DNA of 16,706 nucleotides from an uncultured Oscillochloris sp. (GCA_903877945.1 CAIRFY010000646.1:1-16706); one strand, 5' to 3'; positions 9,301 to 15,001 are shown, counted from the stretch's first letter. Translations and numbers: made by a program. Notes: generated from the letters alone by a model not told the origin.

Positions 9301-12300
9301 AAGGTGGCGGTCGCCGTTCCGCCCTCTCCTGATGGGCAAGGGAGTCCGATCTCCCCTCTCCCAGTGGGAGAGATGCCGGGGGTGAGGGCCGCAGCCGACC
9401 CAGTGACGGAGAAGGTGCTGGCGATCATCGCCGAGAAGACCGGCTACCCGACCGAGATGCTGGATCTCGACCTCGACCTGGAGGCCGACTTGGGGGTAGA
9501 TACGGTCAAGCAGGCCGAGACCTTCTCGTCCGTGCGTGAGGCGTTCGACATCCCGCGCCCCGACAACCTAGCCCTGCGGGATTACCCGACCCTGCGCCAC
9601 GTGATCAACTTCGTCTACACGGCCCGCCCTGAGCTGAAGGTGGCGGTCGCCGTTCCGCCCTCTCCTGATGGGCAAGGGAGTCCGATCTCCCCTCTCCCAG
9701 AGGGAGAGGGGCCGGGGGTGAGGGCCTCAGCCGACCCGGTGACGGAGAAGGTACTGGCGATCATCGCCGAGAAGACCGGCTACCCGACTGAGATGCTCGA
9801 CCTTGACCTCGACCTTGAGGCCGACCTGGGAGTGGACACGGTCAAGCAGGCCGAGACCTTCTCGTCCGTGCGTGAGGCATTCGACATTCCGCGCCCCGAT
9901 AACCTGGCCCTGCGGGATTACCCGACCCTGCGCCACGTGATCAATTTCGTCTACACGGCCCGCCCCGAGCTGAAGGTCGCGGTCGCCGTTCCGCCCTCAC
10001 CCCAGCCCTCTCCCGCTGGGCGAGGGAGTCCGATCTCCCCTCTCCCAGTGGGAGAGGGGCCGGGGGTGAGGGCCGCAGCCTACGACGTGGCCGAGGCGGA
10101 TCGTGCGCCGCGCCGCGTGCCCACTCCGGTGCTGCGCCCGCCACTCGACCTCTGCAAGCCCACCGGCGCAATCCTGGAGTCCGGTAGCCGGGTGATCGTG
10201 ATGATGGATCACAGCGGTATCGGTAAGTCCCTGGTTAGTCGGCTCCAGAAGCGCGGCGTGACGACCCTGACTTTCGAGGAGCCACCGACCACCGAGGAAC
10301 TGAACGAGCGCCTGACGGCCTGGATGGCCGACGGGCCGATCCAGGGCGTCTACTGGCTGGTTGCCCTCGATGCGGAGCCTGAACTGACCTCCCTTGACCT
10401 GGCGGGCTTCCGCGAGGCTACCCGCGTGCGAGTCAAGAGCTTGTTCCTGACCCTACGCACACTCTACGACCAGTTCAAGGGGCCAGAGAACTTCCTGGTC
10501 TCGGCCACGCGCCTCGGCGGTCTGCACGGCTACGGCGACGAGGGCGCAAGCGCACCCCTGGGCGGTGGCGTCACCGGCATTACCAAGGCGTTCAAGCGCG
10601 AGCGGATTGAGATCACCGTGAAGACGGTGGACTTTGAGCTTGGTCGGAAGACAGCGGAGCCCGCCGACCTTCTGATCGCCGAGACCCTCTTCGATCCCAG
10701 CGTGATCGAGGTGGGCTACCAGGACGGGATGCGCTTCAGCATCACCCTGCTTGAGCAGCCAGCCGCCGATGGGCAGCCCGGTATGAACCTCAACCACGAG
10801 AGCGTCTTCGTTGTCACCGGCGCGGCCGGCGGCATCACCAGCGCGATTGTGGCCGACTTGGCGACGGCGAGCGGCGGCGTCTTCTACCTGCTCGACCTGA
10901 CGCCCACGCCTGATCCGAACGACCCGCAGATCGCCCAGTTCCGCCACGACCGCGAGGCGCTCAAGCTCAGTCTGATTGAGGAGCTGAAGGCGGCTGGTGA
11001 GCGGCCCACGCCGGTGCAGATCGACCGGCGGCTGGCCGGGATCGAGCGCGCCGACGTGGCCCTGCGAGCGATTGAGGCCGTGACCGCCGCTGGCGGCACG
11101 CCGCACTACCGCAGCGTCAACCTGCTTGATGGCCCATCCGTGGCCGCTGTGATTGCCGAGGTGGTTGAGCGCCACGCCAAGATCGACGTACTGCTGCACG
11201 CGGGCGGTATCGAGATCAGCAAGACCATGCCCTCGAAGGAGCCACGTGAGTTCGACATGGTTTTTGACATCAAGGCCGACGGCTTCTTCAGCATCCTCAA
11301 GGCGGCTGACAGTATTCCGATTGGGGCCACGGTGGTCTTTAGCTCGGTGGCGGGCCGCTTCGGCAACAGCGGGCAGCCCGACTACAGCGCGGCCAACGAT
11401 CTGCTCTGCAAGATCAGCAGCTCGCTGCGCCGGACGCGCCCGGAGACCCGTGGGATCGCCATTGACTGGACGGCCTGGGGCGGTATCGGTATGGCGACCC
11501 GTGGCTCCATCCCCAAGATCATGGCCGCCGCCGGGATTGACATGCTGCCGCCCGAGGTGGGCATTCCCACCATCCGCCGCGAACTGACCGCCGGCGGGAC
11601 ACGCGGCGAGATCCTGGTGGGTATCGAACTCGGCATCCTCACCGCCGAACTTGACCCGCAGGGCGGGCTTGACCCCGAGCGGGTCACGCAGGCCCTCGCC
11701 GCCCGTGAGCAGCCCCTGGTGATGATCGGCGCGCTGACCTCGGCCAACCTTTACGGTGGGATCGAGGCCGAGACGACTCAGGATCCGACCACCCAACCGT
11801 TTCTCTATGACCACAAGATCGACGGCACGGCGGTGCTGCCGGGTGTGATGGGCACCGAGGCGTTTGCCGAACTGGTCAGCCTGGTGGCCCCCGGCTACCA
11901 GGTGGCCCAGATCGACCGCGACCGCTTCTCTAGCCCGTTCAAGTTCTACCGCGACCAGCCGCGCACGCTTCACCTGAGCGCGATTATCCGACCACAGGCC
12001 AACGGCGAATTGCTCGCTCACACGGAGCTACGCTCAGTCCTCAAGCCGCCGAGAGACGGTCTGCCTGAGCATGTCACCTTGCATTTTAGCGCCGACCTGC
12101 GGCTGACCCGTGCGCCGCTGACCACACCCGAACTGGCCCAACTCTGGCCCTTGTCCGACTCGGCCCGCACCATCGAGGCACCCGAGATCTACAGCATCTA
12201 CTTCCACGGCCCGGCCTACCAGGTACTCGACAAGGTGCTACTCGATGACGCCCGCGCCATCGGGGTGATGTCCATCCAGCGTCCGCCCGCGATCAGCCCG

Positions 12301-12585
12301 CCCAATGCCGCCGCCATCGTTGATCCGCTGCTGATCGAACTCTGCTTCCAGACCGCCGGGATCTGGCAGGCCGCACGCGATGGCGTGCTGGCCCTGCCCG
12401 CTGAGGTCACGTCGATGTCGGTGTACAAGCCGATGCCGACCCCCGGCGAACCGCCGCTCTTCGCCGTGATCACCCCGGACAGCGACGGCGGCTTCGACGC
12501 CCAGGTGCGTGACGAGGCCGGGGAGGTCTATGTGACGCTGCGGGGCTACCATACGGTGGCCATGCCGGGGACGGTGACGATCTAG
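3343..12585 (+). CDS. Iterative type I polyketide/polyunsaturated-fatty-acid-like synthase, KS-AT-KS-(carrier)x5-KR-DH
   Basis: A 3080-residue cytosolic megaenzyme. KS1 (about 9-467) has DAACAST with Cys215, EAHGT with His349 and KSNIGHLKAG with His387. AT (about 597-905) has FPGQGSQ, GHSLGEY with Ser697 and HAFH with His802, a malonyl-type signature. KS2 (about 1012-1516) keeps Cys1259, His1407 (in SHETFTPARGG) and His1447 (GHPMG). A Pro/Ala-rich linker spans about 1594-1668. Five carrier domains have Thr1705, 1817, 1942, 2054 and 2166 where serine is usual. KR (structural part about 2280-2480, catalytic part from 2490) has TGAAGGI, Ser2668, Tyr2681 and Asn2685. DH (about 2800-3075) has HKIDGTAVLPGVMG with His2824, and LIELCFQ near 2997-3003. 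No enoylreductase or thioesterase is seen, so the product is probably a hydroxylated or unsaturated chain unless a separate reductase acts. Six palindromic repeat copies encode linkers. Closest in style to PfaA and enediyne synthases; the product is unknown. Confidence 0.93.
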   Translation: MDQVARRAVAIVGLGAILPDAPNARAFWANIMNRRYSITETPPDRWRLADYYDPDPTAPDKTYSKIGGWVRDFTFDWQRYRMPPKVAQAMDLSQQWATTAASEALGDYGYPDRPLNTENTGVILGTAMGGELHYLTNQRVIFPDFAAWLRATPIFRTLPPAAQSELIAQFHNQMDRALPQITEDSMPGELANIVAGRVANLLNLRGPNFIADAACASTFAAIDAAVELLTDDRVDAVLTGGIDRNMGPSTFVKFCKIGALSATGTRPFGDGADGFVMGEGGAVFLLKRLEDAERDGDTIYAVIRGVGASSDGKGKGITAPNPVGQVLAVERAWRNAGLDPATCTLVEAHGTSTRVGDRTEVESLTKVFGTAERASIGLGSAKSNIGHLKAGAGAAGMLKAIFAVHEKVLPPTLNSERPNPHIDFAAGPFRLIHEAEQWQRRGTTPRRAGVSAYGFGGTNFHLVLEEYMPGMIRTEPKAYAGFSGAAASGEDAQPAVTAAAPLRGILALGSATPADLNARIAAALERVAGGWTPPLALPAPADLHAAERLLVDFADRADLHDKLTKAAKAAGLGSAAAWKSLQAQGIYRGSGPATGKVAMLFPGQGSQYLNMGRELAQISPEVAAVFAEADAVMTPILGRSLTSYLFVDSDDPAVLKKAERELMQTAITQPAMLTLDIAMMKLLATYGVHPDMVMGHSLGEYAALVAAGIMPFAEALDAAAARGAEMTRVSMADNGWMAAVMAPLDVVQSTLAEIDGYVVAANINSYGQAVIGGESKAVETAIASFVAKGFQAQRIPVSHAFHTRIVAPAAKPLRNVLNRLHINEPTLPLVSNVTGDLYPTTVEGIKDALELQIASPVQWVKGLETLYAQGCRVFIECGPKKALKGFVDDVIGRKPDMVSLFTNHPKTGEIASFNQALCGLYAAGVEPQPAKVNPMSVKNHQPSPPSSLSLSGRGGAAPSLLPSPLEGEGPGVRGANGLEALGALLAQAIQSANNAASPASQPFDRNATPLGSIVISGTGLGLPGAGKSLMDPDNVQRILRGEQFIDLIPERFRSLMLRKNIIRLVKGEDGSGQFVSIDQPSDVIRLAGRAGSFDLHAEYGVPTALIEAFDRTTQMAMAAGLDALREAGLPLVQTYRHTSRGTDLPDRWMLPESLRDETGVIFASAFPGMDRMADELERYHTFENRQAQLDQLDQLRGVISDPAALDEIGRRSAALREDLAREPYSFDRRFLFRVLAMGHSQFAEYVGARGPNTAVNAACASTTQAIAVAEDWIRGGRCRRVLIVASDEVTSDKLMEWVGAGFLATGAAATDDEVAAAALPFDKRRHGTLLGMGACALVVESEDAVRERGMRGIVELLSSETANSAFHGTRLNVDHISQVMDRLITTAERRFGIDRAAIASQLVFMSHETFTPARGGSAAAEVAALRKSFGSAADAIVISNTKGFTGHPMGVGVEDVIAVKILEHGIVPPVPNFREVDPDLGQLNLSRGGRYPVQYAIHLAAGFGSQLALTLLRHIPGSLDRVDSPAHYRFWLDQVSGYDRTETEVVLRVLRVATSAHSAPTRTPAPSNWRYGTGPTVRAIASAQTGATTQARVYHDAPPAPAPVVAAPKPAVAPAPKPVSAPVVAPPAPVGVSRETPAPVAVAPAPVPVAVVETPATPAPVPAPVAPPVDRVTQEVLAIIAEKTGYPAEMLDVDLDLEADLGVDTVKQAETFVAVREAFDIPRPDSMALRDYPTLRHVINFVFTARPELKVAVAVPPSPDGRGSPISPLPEGEGPGVRAASDPVTTKVLAIIAEKTGYPAEMLDVDLDLEADLGVDTVKQAETFVAVREAFDIPRPDSMALRDYPTLRHVIGFVFTARPELKVAVAVPPSPQPSPAERGSPISPLPVDSPISPLPVGEGPGVRAAADPVAEKVLAIIAEKTGYPSEMLDLDLDLEADLGVDTVKQAETFSSVREAFDIPRPDNLALRDYPTLRHVINFVYTARPELKVAVAVPPSPDGQGSPISPLPVGEMPGVRAAADPVTEKVLAIIAEKTGYPTEMLDLDLDLEADLGVDTVKQAETFSSVREAFDIPRPDNLALRDYPTLRHVINFVYTARPELKVAVAVPPSPDGQGSPISPLPEGEGPGVRASADPVTEKVLAIIAEKTGYPTEMLDLDLDLEADLGVDTVKQAETFSSVREAFDIPRPDNLALRDYPTLRHVINFVYTARPELKVAVAVPPSPQPSPAGRGSPISPLPVGEGPGVRAAAYDVAEADRAPRRVPTPVLRPPLDLCKPTGAILESGSRVIVMMDHSGIGKSLVSRLQKRGVTTLTFEEPPTTEELNERLTAWMADGPIQGVYWLVALDAEPELTSLDLAGFREATRVRVKSLFLTLRTLYDQFKGPENFLVSATRLGGLHGYGDEGASAPLGGGVTGITKAFKRERIEITVKTVDFELGRKTAEPADLLIAETLFDPSVIEVGYQDGMRFSITLLEQPAADGQPGMNLNHESVFVVTGAAGGITSAIVADLATASGGVFYLLDLTPTPDPNDPQIAQFRHDREALKLSLIEELKAAGERPTPVQIDRRLAGIERADVALRAIEAVTAAGGTPHYRSVNLLDGPSVAAVIAEVVERHAKIDVLLHAGGIEISKTMPSKEPREFDMVFDIKADGFFSILKAADSIPIGATVVFSSVAGRFGNSGQPDYSAANDLLCKISSSLRRTRPETRGIAIDWTAWGGIGMATRGSIPKIMAAAGIDMLPPEVGIPTIRRELTAGGTRGEILVGIELGILTAELDPQGGLDPERVTQALAAREQPLVMIGALTSANLYGGIEAETTQDPTTQPFLYDHKIDGTAVLPGVMGTEAFAELVSLVAPGYQVAQIDRDRFSSPFKFYRDQPRTLHLSAIIRPQANGELLAHTELRSVLKPPRDGLPEHVTLHFSADLRLTRAPLTTPELAQLWPLSDSARTIEAPEIYSIYFHGPAYQVLDKVLLDDARAIGVMSIQRPPAISPPNAAAIVDPLLIELCFQTAGIWQAARDGVLALPAEVTSMSVYKPMPTPGEPPLFAVITPDSDGGFDAQVRDEAGEVYVTLRGYHTVAMPGTVTI
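6166..6263 (+). repeat. In-frame palindromic repeat forming the AT-KS2 linker
   Basis: This 98-bp copy lies inside the synthase gene, starts at a codon boundary and encodes residues 942-974 (PSPPSSLSLSGRGG... to ...EGEGPGVRG). It retains both outer arms (CCCTCACCCCCCAGC and GGGGCCAGGGGTGAGGGG) and both inner hairpins of the intergenic form. It lies in the non-domain stretch between the acyltransferase and the second ketosynthase. Confidence 0.92.
8611..8677 (+). repeat. Palindromic repeat, linker after carrier domain 1
   Basis: A 67-bp shortened copy that starts at a codon boundary and encodes PSPDGRGSPISPLPEGEGPG followed by VR. It keeps GAGTC near the middle and the right hairpin CCCCTCTCCC/GGGAGAGGGG. 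Confidence 0.9.
8947..9052 (+). repeat. Palindromic repeat, linker after carrier domain 2, with internal duplication
   Basis: A 106-bp copy with the long left arm CCCTCACCCCAGCCCTCTCC. A 27-nt segment beginning AGTCCGATCTCCCC occurs twice, at 8980-9006 and 9007-9033, adding SPISPLPVD once more. This duplication plus 12 extra left-arm nucleotides accounts for the 39-nt longer spacing between carrier domains 2 and 3. Confidence 0.9.
9322..9388 (+). repeat. Palindromic repeat, linker after carrier domain 3
   Basis: A 67-bp in-frame copy encoding PSPDGQGSPISPLPVGEMPG plus VR. A GAGATGCC in place of GAGGGGCC breaks one pairing position and puts Met in the linker. Confidence 0.9.
9658..9724 (+). 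repeat. Palindromic repeat, linker after carrier domain 4
   Basis: A 67-bp in-frame copy encoding PSPDGQGSPISPLPEGEGPG plus VR, with the right hairpin intact. Confidence 0.9.
9994..10072 (+). repeat. Palindromic repeat, linker after carrier domain 5
   Basis: A 79-bp in-frame copy with the longer left arm CCCTCACCCCAGCCCTCTCC, encoding PSPQPSPAGRGSPISPLPVG and then EGPGVR. It leads into the ketoreductase region. Confidence 0.9.
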
Positions 12586-12586
12586 T

Positions 12587-12692
12587 CCCTCACCCCCCAG
12601 CCCCCTCTCCCTGAGCGGGAGAGGGGGAGTCGGATGCGTCCTGTTGCGAAATCTCCCCTCTCCCCATAAGGGAGAGGGGCCGGGGGTGAGGG
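12587..12692. repeat. Full-length palindromic repeat between synthase and phosphopantetheinyl transferase
   Basis: A 106-bp copy that starts one base after the synthase stop (TAG, 12583-12585) and ends three bases before the transferase ATG (12696), so it is the whole intergenic region. It shares the central GAGTCGGATGCGTCCTG with the copy at 1399-1506. The inner right hairpin loop has CATAAG where copy 1 has CGTGAG. Confidence 0.93.
12682..12692 (+). promoter_or_regulatory. Repeat-derived ribosome-binding region of the transferase gene
   Basis: The end of the palindromic repeat, GGGGGTGAGGG, is the only purine-rich sequence before the ATG at 12696. GAGGG is 3 nt away and GGGGG 9 nt away. 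If translation starts here, the repeat itself supplies the Shine-Dalgarno-like sequence. Alternatively the gene is translated by coupling to the synthase stop 110 nt upstream. Confidence 0.45.
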
Positions 12693-12695
12693 TCG

Positions 12696-13511
12696 ATGAT
12701 CAACTGGCTAACTGTCGAGAGCCGCGATTGCCCCACACCACAACGTATGCTTGGCCCAGAAGAGCGCATGTGCTACGAGGGCCTGCACACGAAGAAACGG
12801 CAGCAGGACTGGCTACTCGGTCGCGCTGCGGCCAAGCGGCTGGTGCTGCGGCACTTGGGGGCGCGTGGTGCGTCTCTGCCATTGGCGGCGATCAGGGTGG
12901 TGAACGACTTTGACGGCGCGCCGCGAGTTGTGCCGGCGGGTTTGGCCCTTGCTGACCGCGACATCTGCGCAGAGCTATCCGCCCTGTGCATTAGCATCAG
13001 CCACTCCGAGGATCGCTCGCTCTGTGCAATAATGACCGGTACCCAGTCCACAGTCCGCAATCTACAATCGGCAATCGCTCTCGGTGCCGACATCGAAACA
13101 ATCGCGTCACGGGGGCGCGGATTTGCCGTCGCCTACTACACCGCAGATGAACTAGCCTTCCTGGGTGCCGCGCCGATAGAGTGCTACGACACGCTATCTA
13201 CGGCGATCTGGAGCGCAAAAGAGGCACTGCTCAAGTTCACACGGCACGGGTTGAGGGTCGATACACGGATGGTTACGTGCCTGCCCGCCCCGCCCGAGCG
13301 AGATGGATGGGCGTCGGTCGCGATTTCCACCAAGCTGACCGATGTGCCGGTCGTTGGCTGGTGGCGAGTCTTCAGCGACCATGTGATCACAATCGCCGCA
13401 GGCGTTGGAGGCGAGGGAGCCTTGGGGACAGAAACATCTCCAGCCCTGCGCCCAGCCTTTTCAGATAAGGGAGAACCATGCAGGATTATATCGACAGACT
13501 GCGAGCGTTAA
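12696..13511 (+). CDS. 4'-phosphopantetheinyl transferase, Sfp type
   Basis: This family transfers the phosphopantetheine arm from CoA to carrier domains; the five carriers in the preceding synthase are the obvious targets. The 271-residue protein has WLLGRAAAKR near residue 39, SISHS with His103, GADIE with Asp132 and Glu134, and WSAKEALLKF with Glu176 and Lys180. These align with Sfp H90, D107, E109, E151 and K155 (numbers from memory), and the Asp132-to-Glu176 spacing of 44 equals that of Sfp. The His103-to-Asp132 spacing is 29 instead of 17, because a repeat array is inserted. The ATG at 12696 is chosen since WLTVESRDCP fits the family's usual N-terminus; ATG at 12747 is the alternative. 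The last 34 nt overlap the carboxylase gene, which suggests translational coupling. The C-terminal tail of about 30 residues looks unstructured. Confidence 0.92.
   Translation: MINWLTVESRDCPTPQRMLGPEERMCYEGLHTKKRQQDWLLGRAAAKRLVLRHLGARGASLPLAAIRVVNDFDGAPRVVPAGLALADRDICAELSALCISISHSEDRSLCAIMTGTQSTVRNLQSAIALGADIETIASRGRGFAVAYYTADELAFLGAAPIECYDTLSTAIWSAKEALLKFTRHGLRVDTRMVTCLPAPPERDGWASVAISTKLTDVPVVGWWRVFSDHVITIAAGVGGEGALGTETSPALRPAFSDKGEPCRIISTDCER
13042..13076 (+). repeat. Five-unit heptamer array inside the phosphopantetheinyl transferase gene
   Basis: Five contiguous heptamers of consensus NNCARTC: CCCAGTC, CACAGTC, CGCAATC, TACAATC, GGCAATC. The composition is lower in GC than the surrounding gene. 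The array encodes about 12 residues (TQSTVRNLQSAI) immediately before the metal-binding GADIE motif, at a place where Sfp has none. Such degenerate heptamer arrays are known as intergenic repeats in some cyanobacteria and other genomes; here it is coding. Confidence 0.85.
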
Positions 13512-15001
13512 AGGCGGAGGCCGCTGGCTCGGTCAAGGATGCGGAGGCTCAGCACAAGCGGGGTCGGCTGACCGCGCAAGAGCGGATCGACCTGCTCTTT
13601 GACCCAGGCAGTTTCAACGAGATCGACACACTGGTGATGCCGCGCTACGACAGCTACATGGGCGGCAAGGGCTCGCGCCTCGGCGATGGTGTGATTACCG
13701 GGTTTGGCCTGGTGCATGGCCGCCAAGTCTTTGCCGCCGCCCAGGACGCCACTGTGATGGGTGGCTCCCTCGGCGAGATGCACGCCAACAAGATCGTCAA
13801 GGCCATGAACATGGCCCTCAGCTATGGCTGCCCCTTTGTGGCTCTGAATGACTCAGGCGGTGCGCGCATCCAGGAGGGCGTGGATAGCCTGGGCGGTTAC
13901 GCTCGCATTTTCGACGCCAACTGCGAGTCCTCGGGCGTCATCCCGCAGATCTCGGTCATCCTTGGCCCCTGTGCCGGTGGCGCGGTCTACTCGCCCGGCC
14001 TGACCGACTTCATCTTCATGACCGAGAACAGCTACATGTTCATCACCGGCCCTGAAGTGGTGAAGTCGGTGATGCAGGAGAACGTCAGCCAGGAAGAACT
14101 GGGCGGCGGGCGCATCCACGCCACGGAGAGCGGCGTGGCCCACTTCCTATCAAGCGACGACCGCGAGTGTCTGCTGAAGGTGCGCGAATTGCTCAGCTAC
14201 CTGCCCTCGAACAACCAGAGCGACCCGCCCTACATCGCCCCGCGTGACGACCCGGAGCGGCGCTGTCCCGAGCTAGAGCAACTGGTGCCGGTGGATCCGC
14301 ACAAACCCTACGATGTCCGCACGGTGATCGCCAGCATCGTCGATGACGGGCGCTTCCTAGAGATCCACGAGCTGTGGGCGCAAAACATGGTCGTTGGCTT
14401 TGCCCGCCTCGACGGCTTTGTGGTCGGCCTGGTGGCCAACCAACCTATGAGCCTGGCGGGCACCATCGACATCAAGGCCACTCACTTCATCCGCATCTGC
14501 GACGCCTACAACATCCCGATCATTACCCTCCAGGATGTGCCGGGCTTCTTGCCAGGTACCAGCCAGGAGTACGGCGGGATCATCCGCAACGGTGCGCGCC
14601 TGATCTACGCCTACTCCGAGGCCACCGTGCCCAAGCTCATGCTCATCCTGCGCAAGAGCTACGGCGGAGCCTACTGCGTGATGAGTAGCAAGGGTCTGCG
14701 CGGCGACCTGCTCTACGCCTGGCCAAACGCCGAACTGGCGGTGATGGGCGCGGCTGGTGCGGTCAACATCCTCTTCCGCAACGAGGTGAAGTCTGCCGCC
14801 GACCCCAAGGCCCGCAGCGCCGAACTCGTCTCCGAGTACCAGGAGAAGTTCAACAACCCCTACGTCGCCGCCGCCCGTGGCCTGATCGACGACGTGATCG
14901 AGCCGCGTGACAGCCGCCGCGTCCTGATCCGCGCCCTGCACGTCACCCTCACCAAACGCGACCGCCACGTACCCAAGAAGCACGGCATTTCGCCAATGTA
15001 A
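13478..15001 (+). CDS. Acyl-CoA carboxylase carboxyltransferase (beta) subunit, PccB/MmdA family
   Basis: This family transfers the carboxyl group from carboxybiotin to acetyl-CoA or propionyl-CoA, giving malonyl-CoA or methylmalonyl-CoA. The 507-residue protein has both crotonase-like halves: GRLTAQERIDLLFDPGSF, MGGSLGE, NDSGGARIQEGVDSL (Asp125 to Leu138) and GPCAGGAVYSPGLTDF in the first, and DVPGFLPGTSQEYGG, SYGGAYCVMSSK and AWPNAELAVMGAAGAV in the second. Conservation is high and no key motif is broken. Cys400 follows GGAY, at or next to the position reported to set acetyl/propionyl preference in Streptomyces PccB (D422, from memory); Cys instead of Asp argues mildly against a dedicated propionyl-CoA enzyme. 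AGGGAG at 13468-13473 supports this start, inside the end of the transferase gene. Malonyl-CoA supply to the synthase is an inference from the neighbourhood and the malonyl-type AT. Confidence 0.95.
   Translation: MQDYIDRLRALKAEAAGSVKDAEAQHKRGRLTAQERIDLLFDPGSFNEIDTLVMPRYDSYMGGKGSRLGDGVITGFGLVHGRQVFAAAQDATVMGGSLGEMHANKIVKAMNMALSYGCPFVALNDSGGARIQEGVDSLGGYARIFDANCESSGVIPQISVILGPCAGGAVYSPGLTDFIFMTENSYMFITGPEVVKSVMQENVSQEELGGGRIHATESGVAHFLSSDDRECLLKVRELLSYLPSNNQSDPPYIAPRDDPERRCPELEQLVPVDPHKPYDVRTVIASIVDDGRFLEIHELWAQNMVVGFARLDGFVVGLVANQPMSLAGTIDIKATHFIRICDAYNIPIITLQDVPGFLPGTSQEYGGIIRNGARLIYAYSEATVPKLMLILRKSYGGAYCVMSSKGLRGDLLYAWPNAELAVMGAAGAVNILFRNEVKSAADPKARSAELVSEYQEKFNNPYVAAARGLIDDVIEPRDSRRVLIRALHVTLTKRDRHVPKKHGISPM

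Larger units (their letters stand above)
8350..10072 (+). repeat. Five tandem carrier-domain units in the synthase gene
   Basis: Five near-identical units each encode a carrier domain (helix I with IIAEKTGYP, then DLDLEADLGVDTVKQAE, then REAFDIPRPD, then LRDYPTLRHVI) plus a repeat-derived linker. The putative attachment residues are at 1705, 1817, 1942, 2054 and 2166, so units are 112 residues (336 nt) apart except units 2 to 3, which are 125 residues apart. Units 1-2 share FVAVREAF, PDSMALRDY and FVFTARPE. Units 3-5 share FSSVREAF, PDNLALRDY and FVYTARPE. This points to two rounds of duplication. The attachment position is ACG (Thr) in all five. Confidence 0.95.

Noticed and set aside
8455..9840. 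Threonine at the carrier attachment site as a sequencing error or a single decayed domain
   Set aside because: All five units have the same ACG codon with otherwise well-conserved surroundings, including units with different neighbouring codons.
8611..10072. Regularly spaced palindromic repeats resembling a CRISPR array
   Set aside because: The spacing is 336 nt and the intervening sequence is itself repeated and encodes carrier domains. Spacers of a CRISPR would be short and unique, and no cas genes are present.
10453..12021. Long minus-strand open frame (522 codons) opposite the KR-DH region, and similar ones at 5080-6162 and 7186-8466
   Set aside because: They lie entirely opposite well-recognised domains, have low-complexity Gly/Arg/His-rich products with no family resemblance, and are expected in high-GC DNA.
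3343..12585. Assigning the synthase to omega-3 fatty acid (PfaA) or enediyne biosynthesis outright
   Set aside because: The second KS between AT and the carriers, the Thr carriers, and the lack of PfaB/C/D or enediyne accessory genes in the window make a specific product call unsupported.
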